This document shows positions 43,371 through 51,026 of a stretch of DNA of 64,000 nucleotides, piece by piece. The stretch is from positions 186,001 through 250,000 of the forward strand of contig NZ_MPZV01000005.1 in the NCBI RefSeq assembly GCF_002020355.1, read 5' to 3'. A model generated the notes under the pieces. The model did not search any database, was not told where the DNA came from, and saw nothing but the letters and a program-made list of their open reading frames with translations. Within the stretch, counting starts at the first letter, position 1. Every line of letters begins with the position of its first letter. The position numbers and the translations under genes were made by a program. This stretch comes from Thioclava sediminum. Lineage in GTDB: Bacteria; Pseudomonadota; Alphaproteobacteria; Rhodobacterales; Rhodobacteraceae.

Positions 43371-44042
43371 TTATTCAGCCCAGTGAACGGTCGCGTCCTT
43401 GAGAACGGCGCGCACCGGCGCCTGTTCCACAGGGAGCCTTTCGGCTTTTTCGATCGCCTCGCGCTTCTCCGCGCCGGTGATCAGGATATGCGTATACATC
43501 GCGTCGCGCAGCACGGGCGCGGACAGGGTGATACGCGGCTCGCCCGCAGCTTCGGCCCGCATCGGCAGCAATATCGGCGCATCATTCGACAGCGCCTCTT
43601 TCAGCCGGTCGGCGCCCGGAAACAGGCTCGCGGTGTGCATATCCGCGCCCATGCCCAAAAGGAGGACGGAGATCGGCAGATGCGGCGCGATGCCTTCGGC
43701 CAGTTCTTCCATCTTGTCCTCGGGACGTTCCGCCTCGGCATAGAGCGGCACCAGTGTCGCCGCTGCCGCCCGCCCCTTCAGGAGCCGCGCACGGATCAGG
43801 CGCGTGTTCGACCGCTCCGAGGTCTCGGGCACCCAACGCTCGTCATTGAGGAGCACCGCGACCTTCGACCAGTCCAGATCAATGTCGGAAAGGATGTCGA
43901 AGATCGGACCGGGCGTCGATCCGCCGGGCACCGACAAGGTCGCCCGGCCCTCGTTGTTGATCGACGCACGCAACTGGCTTGCGATGCGATCCGCAAGCCC
44001 CATCATCAGCATCTCGCGATCGGGATAACTCTCAAAATTCAT
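43371..44042 (-). CDS. pgl: 6-phosphogluconolactonase
   Basis: 223 residues. Hydrolyses 6-phosphogluconolactone to 6-phosphogluconate. [14 protein letters not shown] and [19 protein letters not shown] are the two family motifs, and [16 protein letters not shown] holds the catalytic His. It overlaps zwf by four bases. Confidence 0.96.
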   Translation of the reverse strand: MNFESYPDREMLMMGLADRIASQLRASINNEGRATLSVPGGSTPGPIFDILSDIDLDWSKVAVLLNDERWVPETSERSNTRLIRARLLKGRAAAATLVPLYAEAERPEDKMEELAEGIAPHLPISVLLLGMGADMHTASLFPGADRLKEALSNDAPILLPMRAEAAGEPRITLSAPVLRDAMYTHILITGAEKREAIEKAERLPVEQAPVRAVLKDATVHWAE

Positions 44043-45493
44043 TCACGAATCTCCCGCCAGCGGCGTCCGTCGCGATGCATCAGCATCAGCGCGTCATCCG
44101 GCCCCGACGCGCCGCTGTCATAGGTTTGAGGTTTGTCGCCACGCGCCTCCCAACCCTCGATGATCGGGTCGGTCCAGGCCCAGGCCGCCTCGACCTCGTC
44201 GCCGCGCATGAACAGCGTCTGGTTGCCCCGGATCACGTCCATGATCAGGCGTTCATAGGCGTCGGTGATGTCGGCCTCGTCGCCCAGAGCTTCCGCGAAG
44301 GACATGTCGAGCGGCACCTGCACGAGGCGCATCCCGCCCGGCCCCGGCTCCTTGATCATCATCTTCAGGTTCATGCCCTCATTGGGCTGCAGCCGGATCA
44401 CCAGCACGTTCTCGCGCCACTCGCCTTCGGCTTCGTCGAAGATCTGGTGCGGCGGCTCTTTGAAGGTGATCGCGATCTCGGAGGTGCGGGCACGCAGCCG
44501 CTTGCCGGTGCGCAGATAGAAGGGCGTATTCACCCAGCGCCAGTTCGCGACATGGCATTTCATCGCGATATAGCTCTCGGTCGTCGACTCCGGATCCTCG
44601 GCATCTTCGAGATAGCCGGGCGCATCCTTGCTGGCCGCGTATTGGCCACGCACGATATCGGCGGGCTGGACGGGCTGGAGTGCGCGGATCACCTTGAGCT
44701 TTTCGTCGCGCACCGCATCGGGATCGAAGTGGTAGGGCGGCTCCATCGCGATCAGGCACAGAAGCTGCATCATGTGGTTCTGCACCATGTCGCGCATCGC
44801 GCCCGACTTGTCATAATACGACCCACGACCGCCCACACCGACCGTTTCAGCCACGGTAATTTGCACATGATCAACGAATTGGCTGTTCCAGAGCGGCTCG
44901 AACAGGATGTTGGCGAAGCGCACCGCCATCAGGTTCTGCACGGTCTCTTTGCCGAGGTAATGGTCGATCCGGTAGATCTGCGTCTCGTCGAAATACTCCG
45001 CCAGCGCCGCGTTGAGCGCCTTGGCCGAGGCGAGGTCGCGCCCGAACGGTTTCTCGACCACGATCCGCGCCTCCGGACCCGCGATACCGCGCGTGTGGAG
45101 GCGCTCGGCCAGATCTCCGAATAGCGCTGGTGCCACCGAGAAGTAGAACGCATTGACGGTATCGTCGCGGACTTTCGACTTCAGATCGTCCCAGCCGCCA
45201 TCGCCTTTCGCGTCGATCGCGACATAGTCGAGCATCGGCAGGAAGCCGTCCAGCGCGCCTTCGTCGTCGCATTTATTGCCGCCGAATTCGGCGATCGCGG
45301 CGCGGGTCTGGTCGCGGAACTCCTCGGGGGTCATCTCCGAGCGCGCAGCCCCGATAATGGTGGATCCTTCGGGGATTTGACCGGCGCAATAGCGACGAAA
45401 CAGGCCGGGGAGAATTTTGCGATTGGCGAGGTCGCCAGTGGCGCCGAAAATCACCAGATCGAAACGATCGACGGGAATGACGCGCGAAACCAT
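44039..45493 (-). CDS. zwf: Glucose-6-phosphate 1-dehydrogenase
   Basis: 484 residues. Oxidises glucose-6-phosphate, the entry step to the Entner-Doudoroff and pentose-phosphate routes. The nucleotide loop is FGATGDLANRKILP, the catalytic signature is YRIDHYLGKETVQN, and the substrate Lys lies in VVEKPFGRDL. First gene of the operon zwf-pgl-pgi; a 12-bp palindrome sits 24 bases upstream of its start. Confidence 0.98.
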   Translation of the reverse strand: MVSRVIPVDRFDLVIFGATGDLANRKILPGLFRRYCAGQIPEGSTIIGAARSEMTPEEFRDQTRAAIAEFGGNKCDDEGALDGFLPMLDYVAIDAKGDGGWDDLKSKVRDDTVNAFYFSVAPALFGDLAERLHTRGIAGPEARIVVEKPFGRDLASAKALNAALAEYFDETQIYRIDHYLGKETVQNLMAVRFANILFEPLWNSQFVDHVQITVAETVGVGGRGSYYDKSGAMRDMVQNHMMQLLCLIAMEPPYHFDPDAVRDEKLKVIRALQPVQPADIVRGQYAASKDAPGYLEDAEDPESTTESYIAMKCHVANWRWVNTPFYLRTGKRLRARTSEIAITFKEPPHQIFDEAEGEWRENVLVIRLQPNEGMNLKMMIKEPGPGGMRLVQVPLDMSFAEALGDEADITDAYERLIMDVIRGNQTLFMRGDEVEAAWAWTDPIIEGWEARGDKPQTYDSGASGPDDALMLMHRDGRRWREIRE

Positions 45494-45516
45494 GGGCTGC
45501 TCCGTGTTTGGGGTCC

Positions 45517-45528
45517 GTTAGCGCTAAC
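45517..45528. promoter_or_regulatory. LacI-type operator upstream of zwf (CceR-like)
   Basis: GTTAGCGCTAAC, a perfect palindrome, is identical to the site before edd at 48044. LacI-family regulators bind such even palindromes with a central CG, and CceR of Rhodobacter sphaeroides, a regulator of Entner-Doudoroff and gluconeogenic genes, is the likely counterpart. Location so close to the zwf start suggests repression. The cceR gene itself is not in the window. Confidence 0.75.
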
Positions 45529-45599
45529 GACCCCCTTTTACTCACCTTACCTGAACAAGTCTAGCATGGGAGCGACACGAGACAACGCGAGGGCGCAGA

Positions 45600-46100
45600 T
45601 TAAGCGCTCTCACGCGAAAGAAACGCCTCAAGCGCCTGAATTTCCGGCACGATTTCTTCGGCCATACCATCTGCGAAAGTCGCGAAATCGGCGCGCGTTT
45701 CGGGCGGAACGGACAGAAGGACCGGAAAATCGGAGGCCATCGCTTGCGCGATCAGGTCACGACACCCGCGCCCTGCGGCCTCCTGTTTGCCGAATTTGTT
45801 GAGGATCACGATGGCGCCCGGTGGCGCCGTTTCGAGCGCATGACCGACCTGGGCGACGACCTCTTCGAGCGCGCCCGCATCGAGCGAACAGGCCCCCGCG
45901 CCCTGCCCCAGATCCTGCGAGATCGTGCGGGTTTCTCCCTCGGGCAAGAGGCGCAGATGCATCTCGCATTCGAACCGCTGCGGCACCTCGGCGCGCACCA
46001 TGCCGATCACGTCGCGCCCTTGCGACAGCAGCCTTTCGGCGAGCTGGGCAAGGAGCTTGTCGGCCGCGCCGCGCTCTTGGCATGTGATGAACCCGATCAT
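45600..46100 (-). CDS. DUF2478 family protein
   Basis: 166 residues from the ATG at 46100 (MIGFITCQERGAADKLL). The layout, a first strand, a helix, then EVPQRFECEMHLRLLPEGE and the strand AIVILNKFGKQEAAGRG, matches DUF2478, an NTPase-like family often linked to molybdate or nucleotide metabolism. The usual P-loop Gly-Lys-Ser/Thr is not seen in the first loop. No operon partner is obvious. Confidence 0.75.
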   Translation of the reverse strand: MIGFITCQERGAADKLLAQLAERLLSQGRDVIGMVRAEVPQRFECEMHLRLLPEGETRTISQDLGQGAGACSLDAGALEEVVAQVGHALETAPPGAIVILNKFGKQEAAGRGCRDLIAQAMASDFPVLLSVPPETRADFATFADGMAEEIVPEIQALEAFLSRESA

Positions 46101-46164
46101 TGCGCCTGTTTGGCGAGGCTTTCGCGGGCGGTCAAGGGGCGACACCCGGACAGGCAGCGCGAGA

Positions 46165-46707
46165 TCACGCCGCCAGTGCCTTGCCGAAGCGCGGCAGACG
46201 CGCGCGTTTCATCAGCGCCCGGATCGGCTGCGGCTCGCCCGAGAGGCGCTCGGCCTCGGCGCGCACGGCCTCGGTGATGGCGCGCATCTGCTCGGGATGT
46301 TCGGACAGAAGCTGCCAGAGGAAGCCGTCCGGATCGCGCCGTTCCAGCCCCTCGCCCGCCAAGGTCCCGCGCGGAAAATCCTGCGCGTTGAAGGTCAGGA
46401 TCGCATCGGCACTACCCGCGATCGCCACGGCCAGCACATGAAGGTCATTCTCGTCGGGCAGCACCAGCCGCGCCTCGATCCCCGGCTGGGCGGAAATCTC
46501 GGCCTTCGGGAACCCCGCCCGCAAGAGCGCGATCTCGCCCCGCGCGATGGCCTCGTCGGCAGGCGCGCGGCGCGCAGCCGCACGCGCCCATTCCTCGAGG
46601 ATGCGCGCCGACCAGAGCGGACGGTAGAGCTCCGCCTTCGCCGCCCCGATCAAGATCTCGCGCAGCACCGTCGGGTAGAGCACGCAGGCATCGAGCACGA
46701 CCCGCAT
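46165..46707 (-). CDS. PIN-domain protein (Rhodobacter RSP_2648-type)
   Basis: 180 residues from the ATG at 46707. The acidic residues of PIN nucleases are present: Asp in VVLDACVLYP, Glu in RILEEWARAA, Asp in LPDENDLHVLAVAI, and Asp in TFNAQDFP. It overlaps the RNA methyltransferase stop by two to four bases (ATGA), so it is translated with it. No antitoxin gene is adjacent, so a housekeeping RNA-processing role is as likely as a toxin. An earlier in-frame start would only read back through the methyltransferase gene. Confidence 0.82.
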   Translation of the reverse strand: MRVVLDACVLYPTVLREILIGAAKAELYRPLWSARILEEWARAAARRAPADEAIARGEIALLRAGFPKAEISAQPGIEARLVLPDENDLHVLAVAIAGSADAILTFNAQDFPRGTLAGEGLERRDPDGFLWQLLSEHPEQMRAITEAVRAEAERLSGEPQPIRALMKRARLPRFGKALAA

Positions 46708-47915
46708 CAGTCGAGCCGGAAGAACAGGGATTTCAGATAGCCCGATTCCGCCAGCTGCGGCAGCATCGGGTGATCGGGCCCGGCATAACCGGTGTGAATG
46801 AGCTGCGCCGACCGCCCTGCCTTGCCGATGCCGCGCGTGCAGGCCGCGCGGAATTGCAACAGATCGGCGGCATGCGAGCAGGAGCACAGCACCAGATAGC
46901 CGCCCGGCTCGACCAGCGGCGCGGCCATGCGCGCGATCCGCTCATACGCGCGCAGCCCTGCCTGCAGCGCGGGCTTGGCGGGTGCGAAGGCGGGCGGATC
47001 GCAGATCACCAGATCAAAGCGCTCCCCTTCCCGGTCCAAAGCATCGAGCGTGTCGAACGCATCGCCCTGGCGCGTGGCGAACCGGTCCGCCATGCCCATC
47101 GCGGCCGCGCCCTTGGTCGCAAGATCCAGCGCCGGGGCCGAGGCATCGACCGACAGCGCCGACGTCGCACCTCCTGCCAGCGCGGCCAGCGCGAAGCCGC
47201 CCACATGGGAGAAGACGTCGAGGACTCGCGCGCCCTCCGCCAGCCTTGCGGCGAAAGCATGGTTCGGGCGCTGGTCATAGAACAGGCCCGTCTTCTGCCC
47301 GCCCATCAGATCGGCAAGATAGATCGCGCCATTCATCGGCACCTCGACCGGCGCCTCGATCCCACCGCGCAGGGTGAGCATTTCCTCGTCCAGCCCTTCG
47401 AGCGTGCGCGCCCGCCCCGCCGCGTTCTTGATGATCGTCGTGACGCCCGTCACCTCGGCCAGCGCGGCCTCGAGATCGGCGATCATGACCTCCGACCATG
47501 CCGCATTCGGCTGGATCACCGCCGCATCGCCGAAGCGGTCGATGATGACGCCGGGCAGCCCGTCCGCCTCGGCATGGACCAAACGATAGAACGGCGCATC
47601 GAACAGCCGCGCCCGCATCTCCAGCGCACGGGTGAGCTTCCCGGCGATCCAGTCGCGGTCGATCACCGCCTCGGCGTCGCGGCTCATCACCCGGCCGATG
47701 ATCTTCGAGTTCGGGTTGACCGTCACCGTCGCGAGCGGACGGCGCTCGCCATCCTCCAGCGTCGCGATCGTGCCGGGCGCCAGCGCCTTGGTGCGCCGGT
47801 CCGTCACCAGCTCATCGGCATAAACCCAAGGAAAACCGTGGCGGATCGCGCGGGCCTCGGCCTTCGGGCGCAGCCGAACGGTCGGGCGGGTGGCGGTGTC
47901 TTCGGACTGGCTCAT
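46707..47915 (-). CDS. Class I SAM-dependent RNA methyltransferase, RlmI-like (RSP_2647-type)
   Basis: 402 residues. An N-terminal PUA-like domain (VRLRPKAEARAIRHGFPWVYADE) is followed by GVIIDRFGDAAVIQ and the SAM-binding motif VLDVFSHVGGFALAAL. The catalytic region is LVICDPPAFAPAKPAL, with Cys in VLCSCSHAAD. RlmI methylates 23S rRNA cytosine 1962 in E. coli; the exact target here is inferred. Coupled to the PIN-domain gene. Confidence 0.9.
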   Translation of the reverse strand: MSQSEDTATRPTVRLRPKAEARAIRHGFPWVYADELVTDRRTKALAPGTIATLEDGERRPLATVTVNPNSKIIGRVMSRDAEAVIDRDWIAGKLTRALEMRARLFDAPFYRLVHAEADGLPGVIIDRFGDAAVIQPNAAWSEVMIADLEAALAEVTGVTTIIKNAAGRARTLEGLDEEMLTLRGGIEAPVEVPMNGAIYLADLMGGQKTGLFYDQRPNHAFAARLAEGARVLDVFSHVGGFALAALAGGATSALSVDASAPALDLATKGAAAMGMADRFATRQGDAFDTLDALDREGERFDLVICDPPAFAPAKPALQAGLRAYERIARMAAPLVEPGGYLVLCSCSHAADLLQFRAACTRGIGKAGRSAQLIHTGYAGPDHPMLPQLAESGYLKSLFFRLD

Positions 47916-48036
47916 CGGATGCTCCTTGCGCGCGCTGTCTCAAGCGCCGCCTTCCTAGCGCCAAGCGACGGGGCGCGAAAGCCCTCGCGCTTGCCGCATC
48001 CCCGCTCTGCCCCAGATAATCGACAAAGGGAACGGG

Positions 48037-48065
48037 TTGCGGCGTTAGCGCTAACATGATAGCGA
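48037..48065 (+). promoter_or_regulatory. edd promoter with LacI-type operator in the spacer
   Basis: A -35-like TTGCGG (48037-48042) and a -10-like TAGCGA (48060-48065) are 17 bases apart. The palindrome GTTAGCGCTAAC (48044-48055) fills the spacer, so binding would block RNA polymerase. The same 12 bases occur before zwf. The rest of the 240-base gap to rlmI shows no gene. Confidence 0.7.
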
Positions 48066-48155
48066 AGAAGCGACCGCGATCCGCGCCCGCTGCGCGAGCG
48101 GCCCGCAAGGGCTGCATGTTCCGCATCAGATGCATAGCAAGGAAAGGCCCCGCCG

Positions 48156-49961
48156 ATGACCCTCGATGCCACAATCGCCCGTGTGACCGACCGAATCCGC
48201 GCCCGCTCCGAAGGCCCGCGCGGCGACTATCTTGCCCGGATGCAGGCGGCTGCCGATGCAGGCCCCGCCCGCGCGCATCTCAGCTGCGGCAATCAGGCCC
48301 ACGCCTATGCGGCCATGGGCGAGGACAAGGACACGTTGGCAGGTGATCGCGCCCCCAATGTAGGCATCGTGACGGCCTATAACGACATGCTCTCGGCGCA
48401 TCAGCCGTTCGAGACCTTCCCGCAGACGATCAAGGCCGCGCTGCGCGAGATCGGCGCCACCGCACAGGTCGCAGGCGGCGTGCCCGCGATGTGCGACGGG
48501 GTCACGCAGGGCCAGCCGGGGATGGACCTGTCACTCTTCTCGCGCGACGTGATCGCAATGGCTGCGGCGGTTTCTCTGAGCCACAACACCTTCGACGCGG
48601 CGCTCTACATGGGCGTTTGCGACAAGATCGTGCCCGGCCTGATCATGGCGGCGGCGACCTTCGGGCATATCCCGGCGATCTTCATCCCCGCGGGGCCGAT
48701 GACCACCGGGCTGCCCAATGACGAGAAAGCCAAGGTGCGCCAGCAATTCGCAGCCGGCGAAGTCGGTCGCGATGCGCTCATGGCAGCCGAGATGGCCTCC
48801 TATCACGGCCCGGGCACCTGCACCTTCTACGGCACTGCGAACACCAACCAGATGCTGATGGAGTTCATGGGTCTGCACCTTCCGGGCGCATCCTTCGTGA
48901 ACCCGAACACGCCGCTGCGCGAGGCACTGACGGTCGCAGGCGCGAAGCGCGCCGCCGAGATCACCGCGCTTGGCAACGACTACCGCCCGGCCTCGGAAGT
49001 GCTCGACGAGAAAGCCTTCGTGAACGGCATGGTCGGTCTGATGGCGACGGGTGGTTCGACCAACCACGTCCTGCACCTGCCCGCGATGGCGCGCGCCGCC
49101 GGGATCGTGCTCGATCTGGAAGATTTCGACGAGATTTCCTCGGTCGTGCCGCTGATGGCGAAGGTCTATCCGAACGGCCTCGCCGACGTGAACCACTTCC
49201 ACGCGGCGGGCGGCCTGCAATTCATGATCCGCCACCTGCTGGAGGCAGGCCTGCTGCACGAGGACGCGAAGACCGTCGCGGGCGACGGCCTCACCCGCTA
49301 CACCCAGGAGCCGAAGATCACCGAGGGCGGTCTGATCTGGGAAGAGTCCGATCCCGAGAGCCAGAACGAGAAAATCCTGCGCAAGCCCGCCGATCCGTTC
49401 CAGAAAACCGGCGGCCTCAAGCAGCTCGAAGGCAATCTCGGGCGCGGCGTGATCAAGGTCTCCGCCGTCAAGCCCGAGCGCCATGTGATCGAAGCGCCGG
49501 TCCGCGTCTTCAAGGAACAGCACGAGGTGAAGGACGCCTTCAAGAACGGTGAGTTCATCTCCGACACGATCGTCGTCGTGCGCTTCCAGGGGCCGAAAGC
49601 GAACGGGATGCCGGAGCTGCACTCGCTGACCCCGACCCTCGCCGTTCTGCAGGATCGCGGGCTGAAAGTGGCGCTGGTCACCGATGGCCGGATGTCGGGC
49701 GCCTCGGGCAAGGTCCCGGCGGCGATCCATGTCTCGCCGGAGGCCGCCGATGGCGGACCGCTTGCGAAGCTGCAGGACGGCGATATGGTGCGGCTCGACG
49801 CGACGACGGGCGAGCTGACCTGCCTGACCGAAGGTTTCGAGAGCCGCACGCCGGTCGTGCCCGACCTCAGCGGCAACCAGTTCGGCCTCGGCCGCGAGCT
49901 GTTCGGCGCCTTCCGCACCCATGTCGGCCCGTCCACCAAAGGCGCCTCCGTGGTGCTTTGA
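48156..49961 (+). CDS. edd: 6-phosphogluconate dehydratase
   Basis: 601 residues. Iron-sulfur enzyme making 2-keto-3-deoxy-6-phosphogluconate. [13 protein letters not shown] and [15 protein letters not shown] carry the cluster Cys residues, and [18 protein letters not shown] is the C-terminal IlvD/Edd signature. The start at 48156 has AAGGAAAGG upstream. Followed by eda after a repeat-filled 133-base gap. Confidence 0.98.
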   Translation: MTLDATIARVTDRIRARSEGPRGDYLARMQAAADAGPARAHLSCGNQAHAYAAMGEDKDTLAGDRAPNVGIVTAYNDMLSAHQPFETFPQTIKAALREIGATAQVAGGVPAMCDGVTQGQPGMDLSLFSRDVIAMAAAVSLSHNTFDAALYMGVCDKIVPGLIMAAATFGHIPAIFIPAGPMTTGLPNDEKAKVRQQFAAGEVGRDALMAAEMASYHGPGTCTFYGTANTNQMLMEFMGLHLPGASFVNPNTPLREALTVAGAKRAAEITALGNDYRPASEVLDEKAFVNGMVGLMATGGSTNHVLHLPAMARAAGIVLDLEDFDEISSVVPLMAKVYPNGLADVNHFHAAGGLQFMIRHLLEAGLLHEDAKTVAGDGLTRYTQEPKITEGGLIWEESDPESQNEKILRKPADPFQKTGGLKQLEGNLGRGVIKVSAVKPERHVIEAPVRVFKEQHEVKDAFKNGEFISDTIVVVRFQGPKANGMPELHSLTPTLAVLQDRGLKVALVTDGRMSGASGKVPAAIHVSPEAADGGPLAKLQDGDMVRLDATTGELTCLTEGFESRTPVVPDLSGNQFGLGRELFGAFRTHVGPSTKGASVVL

Positions 49962-49972
49962 GTTTTCTTGCC

Positions 49973-50046
49973 TCCGGCGGGGATATTTGTACCAAGGCGA
50001 AGACAGGGTTCTGCTTTCGGCTTGGCGATAAATATCCCCCGCGGAG
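49973..50046. repeat. Inverted pair of a Rhodobacteraceae extragenic repeat between edd and eda
   Basis: CTCCGGCGGGGATATTT at 49973-49989 and AAATATCCCCGCGGAG at 50031-50046 are inverted arms with one base difference in length. Inside, CCAAGGCGAAGA and, in reverse, CCAAGCCGAAAG also match. The whole is two head-to-head copies of a repeat (GGGATATTT, 4-5 bases, CCAAGSCGAAGA) whose single copy occurs at 63925. It would form a long hairpin in the edd-eda transcript. Confidence 0.7.
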
Positions 50047-50094
50047 CGTCCTGCCCTCTCCGCCCGCGCGGGCGGCCCAGACTGGAGTGATCCG

Positions 50095-50736
50095 ATGACC
50101 CCTAGCGAACAATCCGCATCCGCCCGCAAGATCTGCGAACTGGCCCCGATCGTGCCGGTGATCGTGGTGAAGGATGTGGCCCATGCCGCCCCTCTGGCCA
50201 AGGCGCTCGTCGCGGGCGGCCTGCCTGCGCTGGAAGTGACGCTGCGCACGCCCTGCGCGCTCGACGCGATCCGCGCGATGGCCGATGTCGAAGGCGGCGT
50301 GGTCGGCGCGGGCACGCTGCTGACCCCGGCCGATGTGAAAGCCGCGAAAGCCGCGGGCGCGAAATTCGGCGTCTCGCCCGGCGCGACCGAAACGCTGGTG
50401 AAAGCCTGCGAGGACGAGGGCCTGCCGCTTCTGCCCGGTGCCGCCACCGCGTCGGAAGTGATGAAGCTTCTCGAGATGGGTTACGACGTGCTGAAGTTTT
50501 TCCCGGCGGAAGCTTCGGGCGGCGCGCCTGCGCTGAAGGCCATCGGAGCGCCGATCCCGCAGGTCAGCTTCTGCCCGACGGGCGGCGTCAGCATTAAAAA
50601 CGCCAACGATTACCTGAGCCTGCCGAACGTACTTTGCGCGGGCGGCTCCTGGGTCGCACCCGATGCGATGGTGCAATCGGGCGACTGGGCCGGGATCGAA
50701 GCGCTTGCGCGCGAGGCGGCGGCGCTGCCGCGCTAA
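50095..50736 (+). CDS. eda: 2-keto-3-deoxy-6-phosphogluconate aldolase
   Basis: 213 residues, class I aldolase splitting KDPG to pyruvate and glyceraldehyde-3-phosphate. The catalytic Glu lies in LPALEVTLRTP, the Schiff-base Lys in YDVLKFFPAE, and the phosphate loop near FCPTGGVSIKN. The second half of the Entner-Doudoroff pathway, downstream of edd. Its stop is eight bases from the convergent gene at 50745. Confidence 0.97.
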   Translation: MTPSEQSASARKICELAPIVPVIVVKDVAHAAPLAKALVAGGLPALEVTLRTPCALDAIRAMADVEGGVVGAGTLLTPADVKAAKAAGAKFGVSPGATETLVKACEDEGLPLLPGAATASEVMKLLEMGYDVLKFFPAEASGGAPALKAIGAPIPQVSFCPTGGVSIKNANDYLSLPNVLCAGGSWVAPDAMVQSGDWAGIEALAREAAALPR

Positions 50737-50744
50737 CCACCCTG

Positions 50745-51026
50745 CTAGGGACGACGCGCCCGCCAGCCGCCGCGCCGCATCGGCGGGCCGCTTTCGCGGG
50801 TCAGACCTTCTTCGAGCACCCGGGTCATCGGGTGCTCGGGCGGCGCTTCATACGCCGCGAGCACGGTGCGCATCGCTTCACTCGCGTCCATCCCCGGCCC
50901 GAGGCTCAACGCCCAATCCATGAAGATCGAGCGGCACTCTTCCGTGCTGATCCCGTCGATCTTGAAGCTCTCGCGGATCAATCCTTTCGGGTCCGCCTCG
51001 CTCAATTCCATCAGTTTGCGCGCCAT
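50745..51026 (-). CDS. Conserved hypothetical protein downstream of glnE
   Basis: 93 residues, soluble and acidic at the N-terminus (LMELSEADPKGLIRESF), with KIDGISTEECRSIFMDW and PMTRVLEEGLTRE, and an Arg-rich tail. Not recognised as a named family. It starts immediately after glnE ends, no base in between, so the two form one operon. The coding assignment is supported by the tight coupling and a clean start (MARKLMEL). Confidence 0.7.
   Translation of the reverse strand: MARKLMELSEADPKGLIRESFKIDGISTEECRSIFMDWALSLGPGMDASEAMRTVLAAYEAPPEHPMTRVLEEGLTRESGPPMRRGGWRARRP

Noticed and set aside
46165-46707. Toxin-antitoxin module
   Set aside because: A PIN domain is present but no small antitoxin gene precedes or follows it; the neighbour is an RNA methyltransferase.
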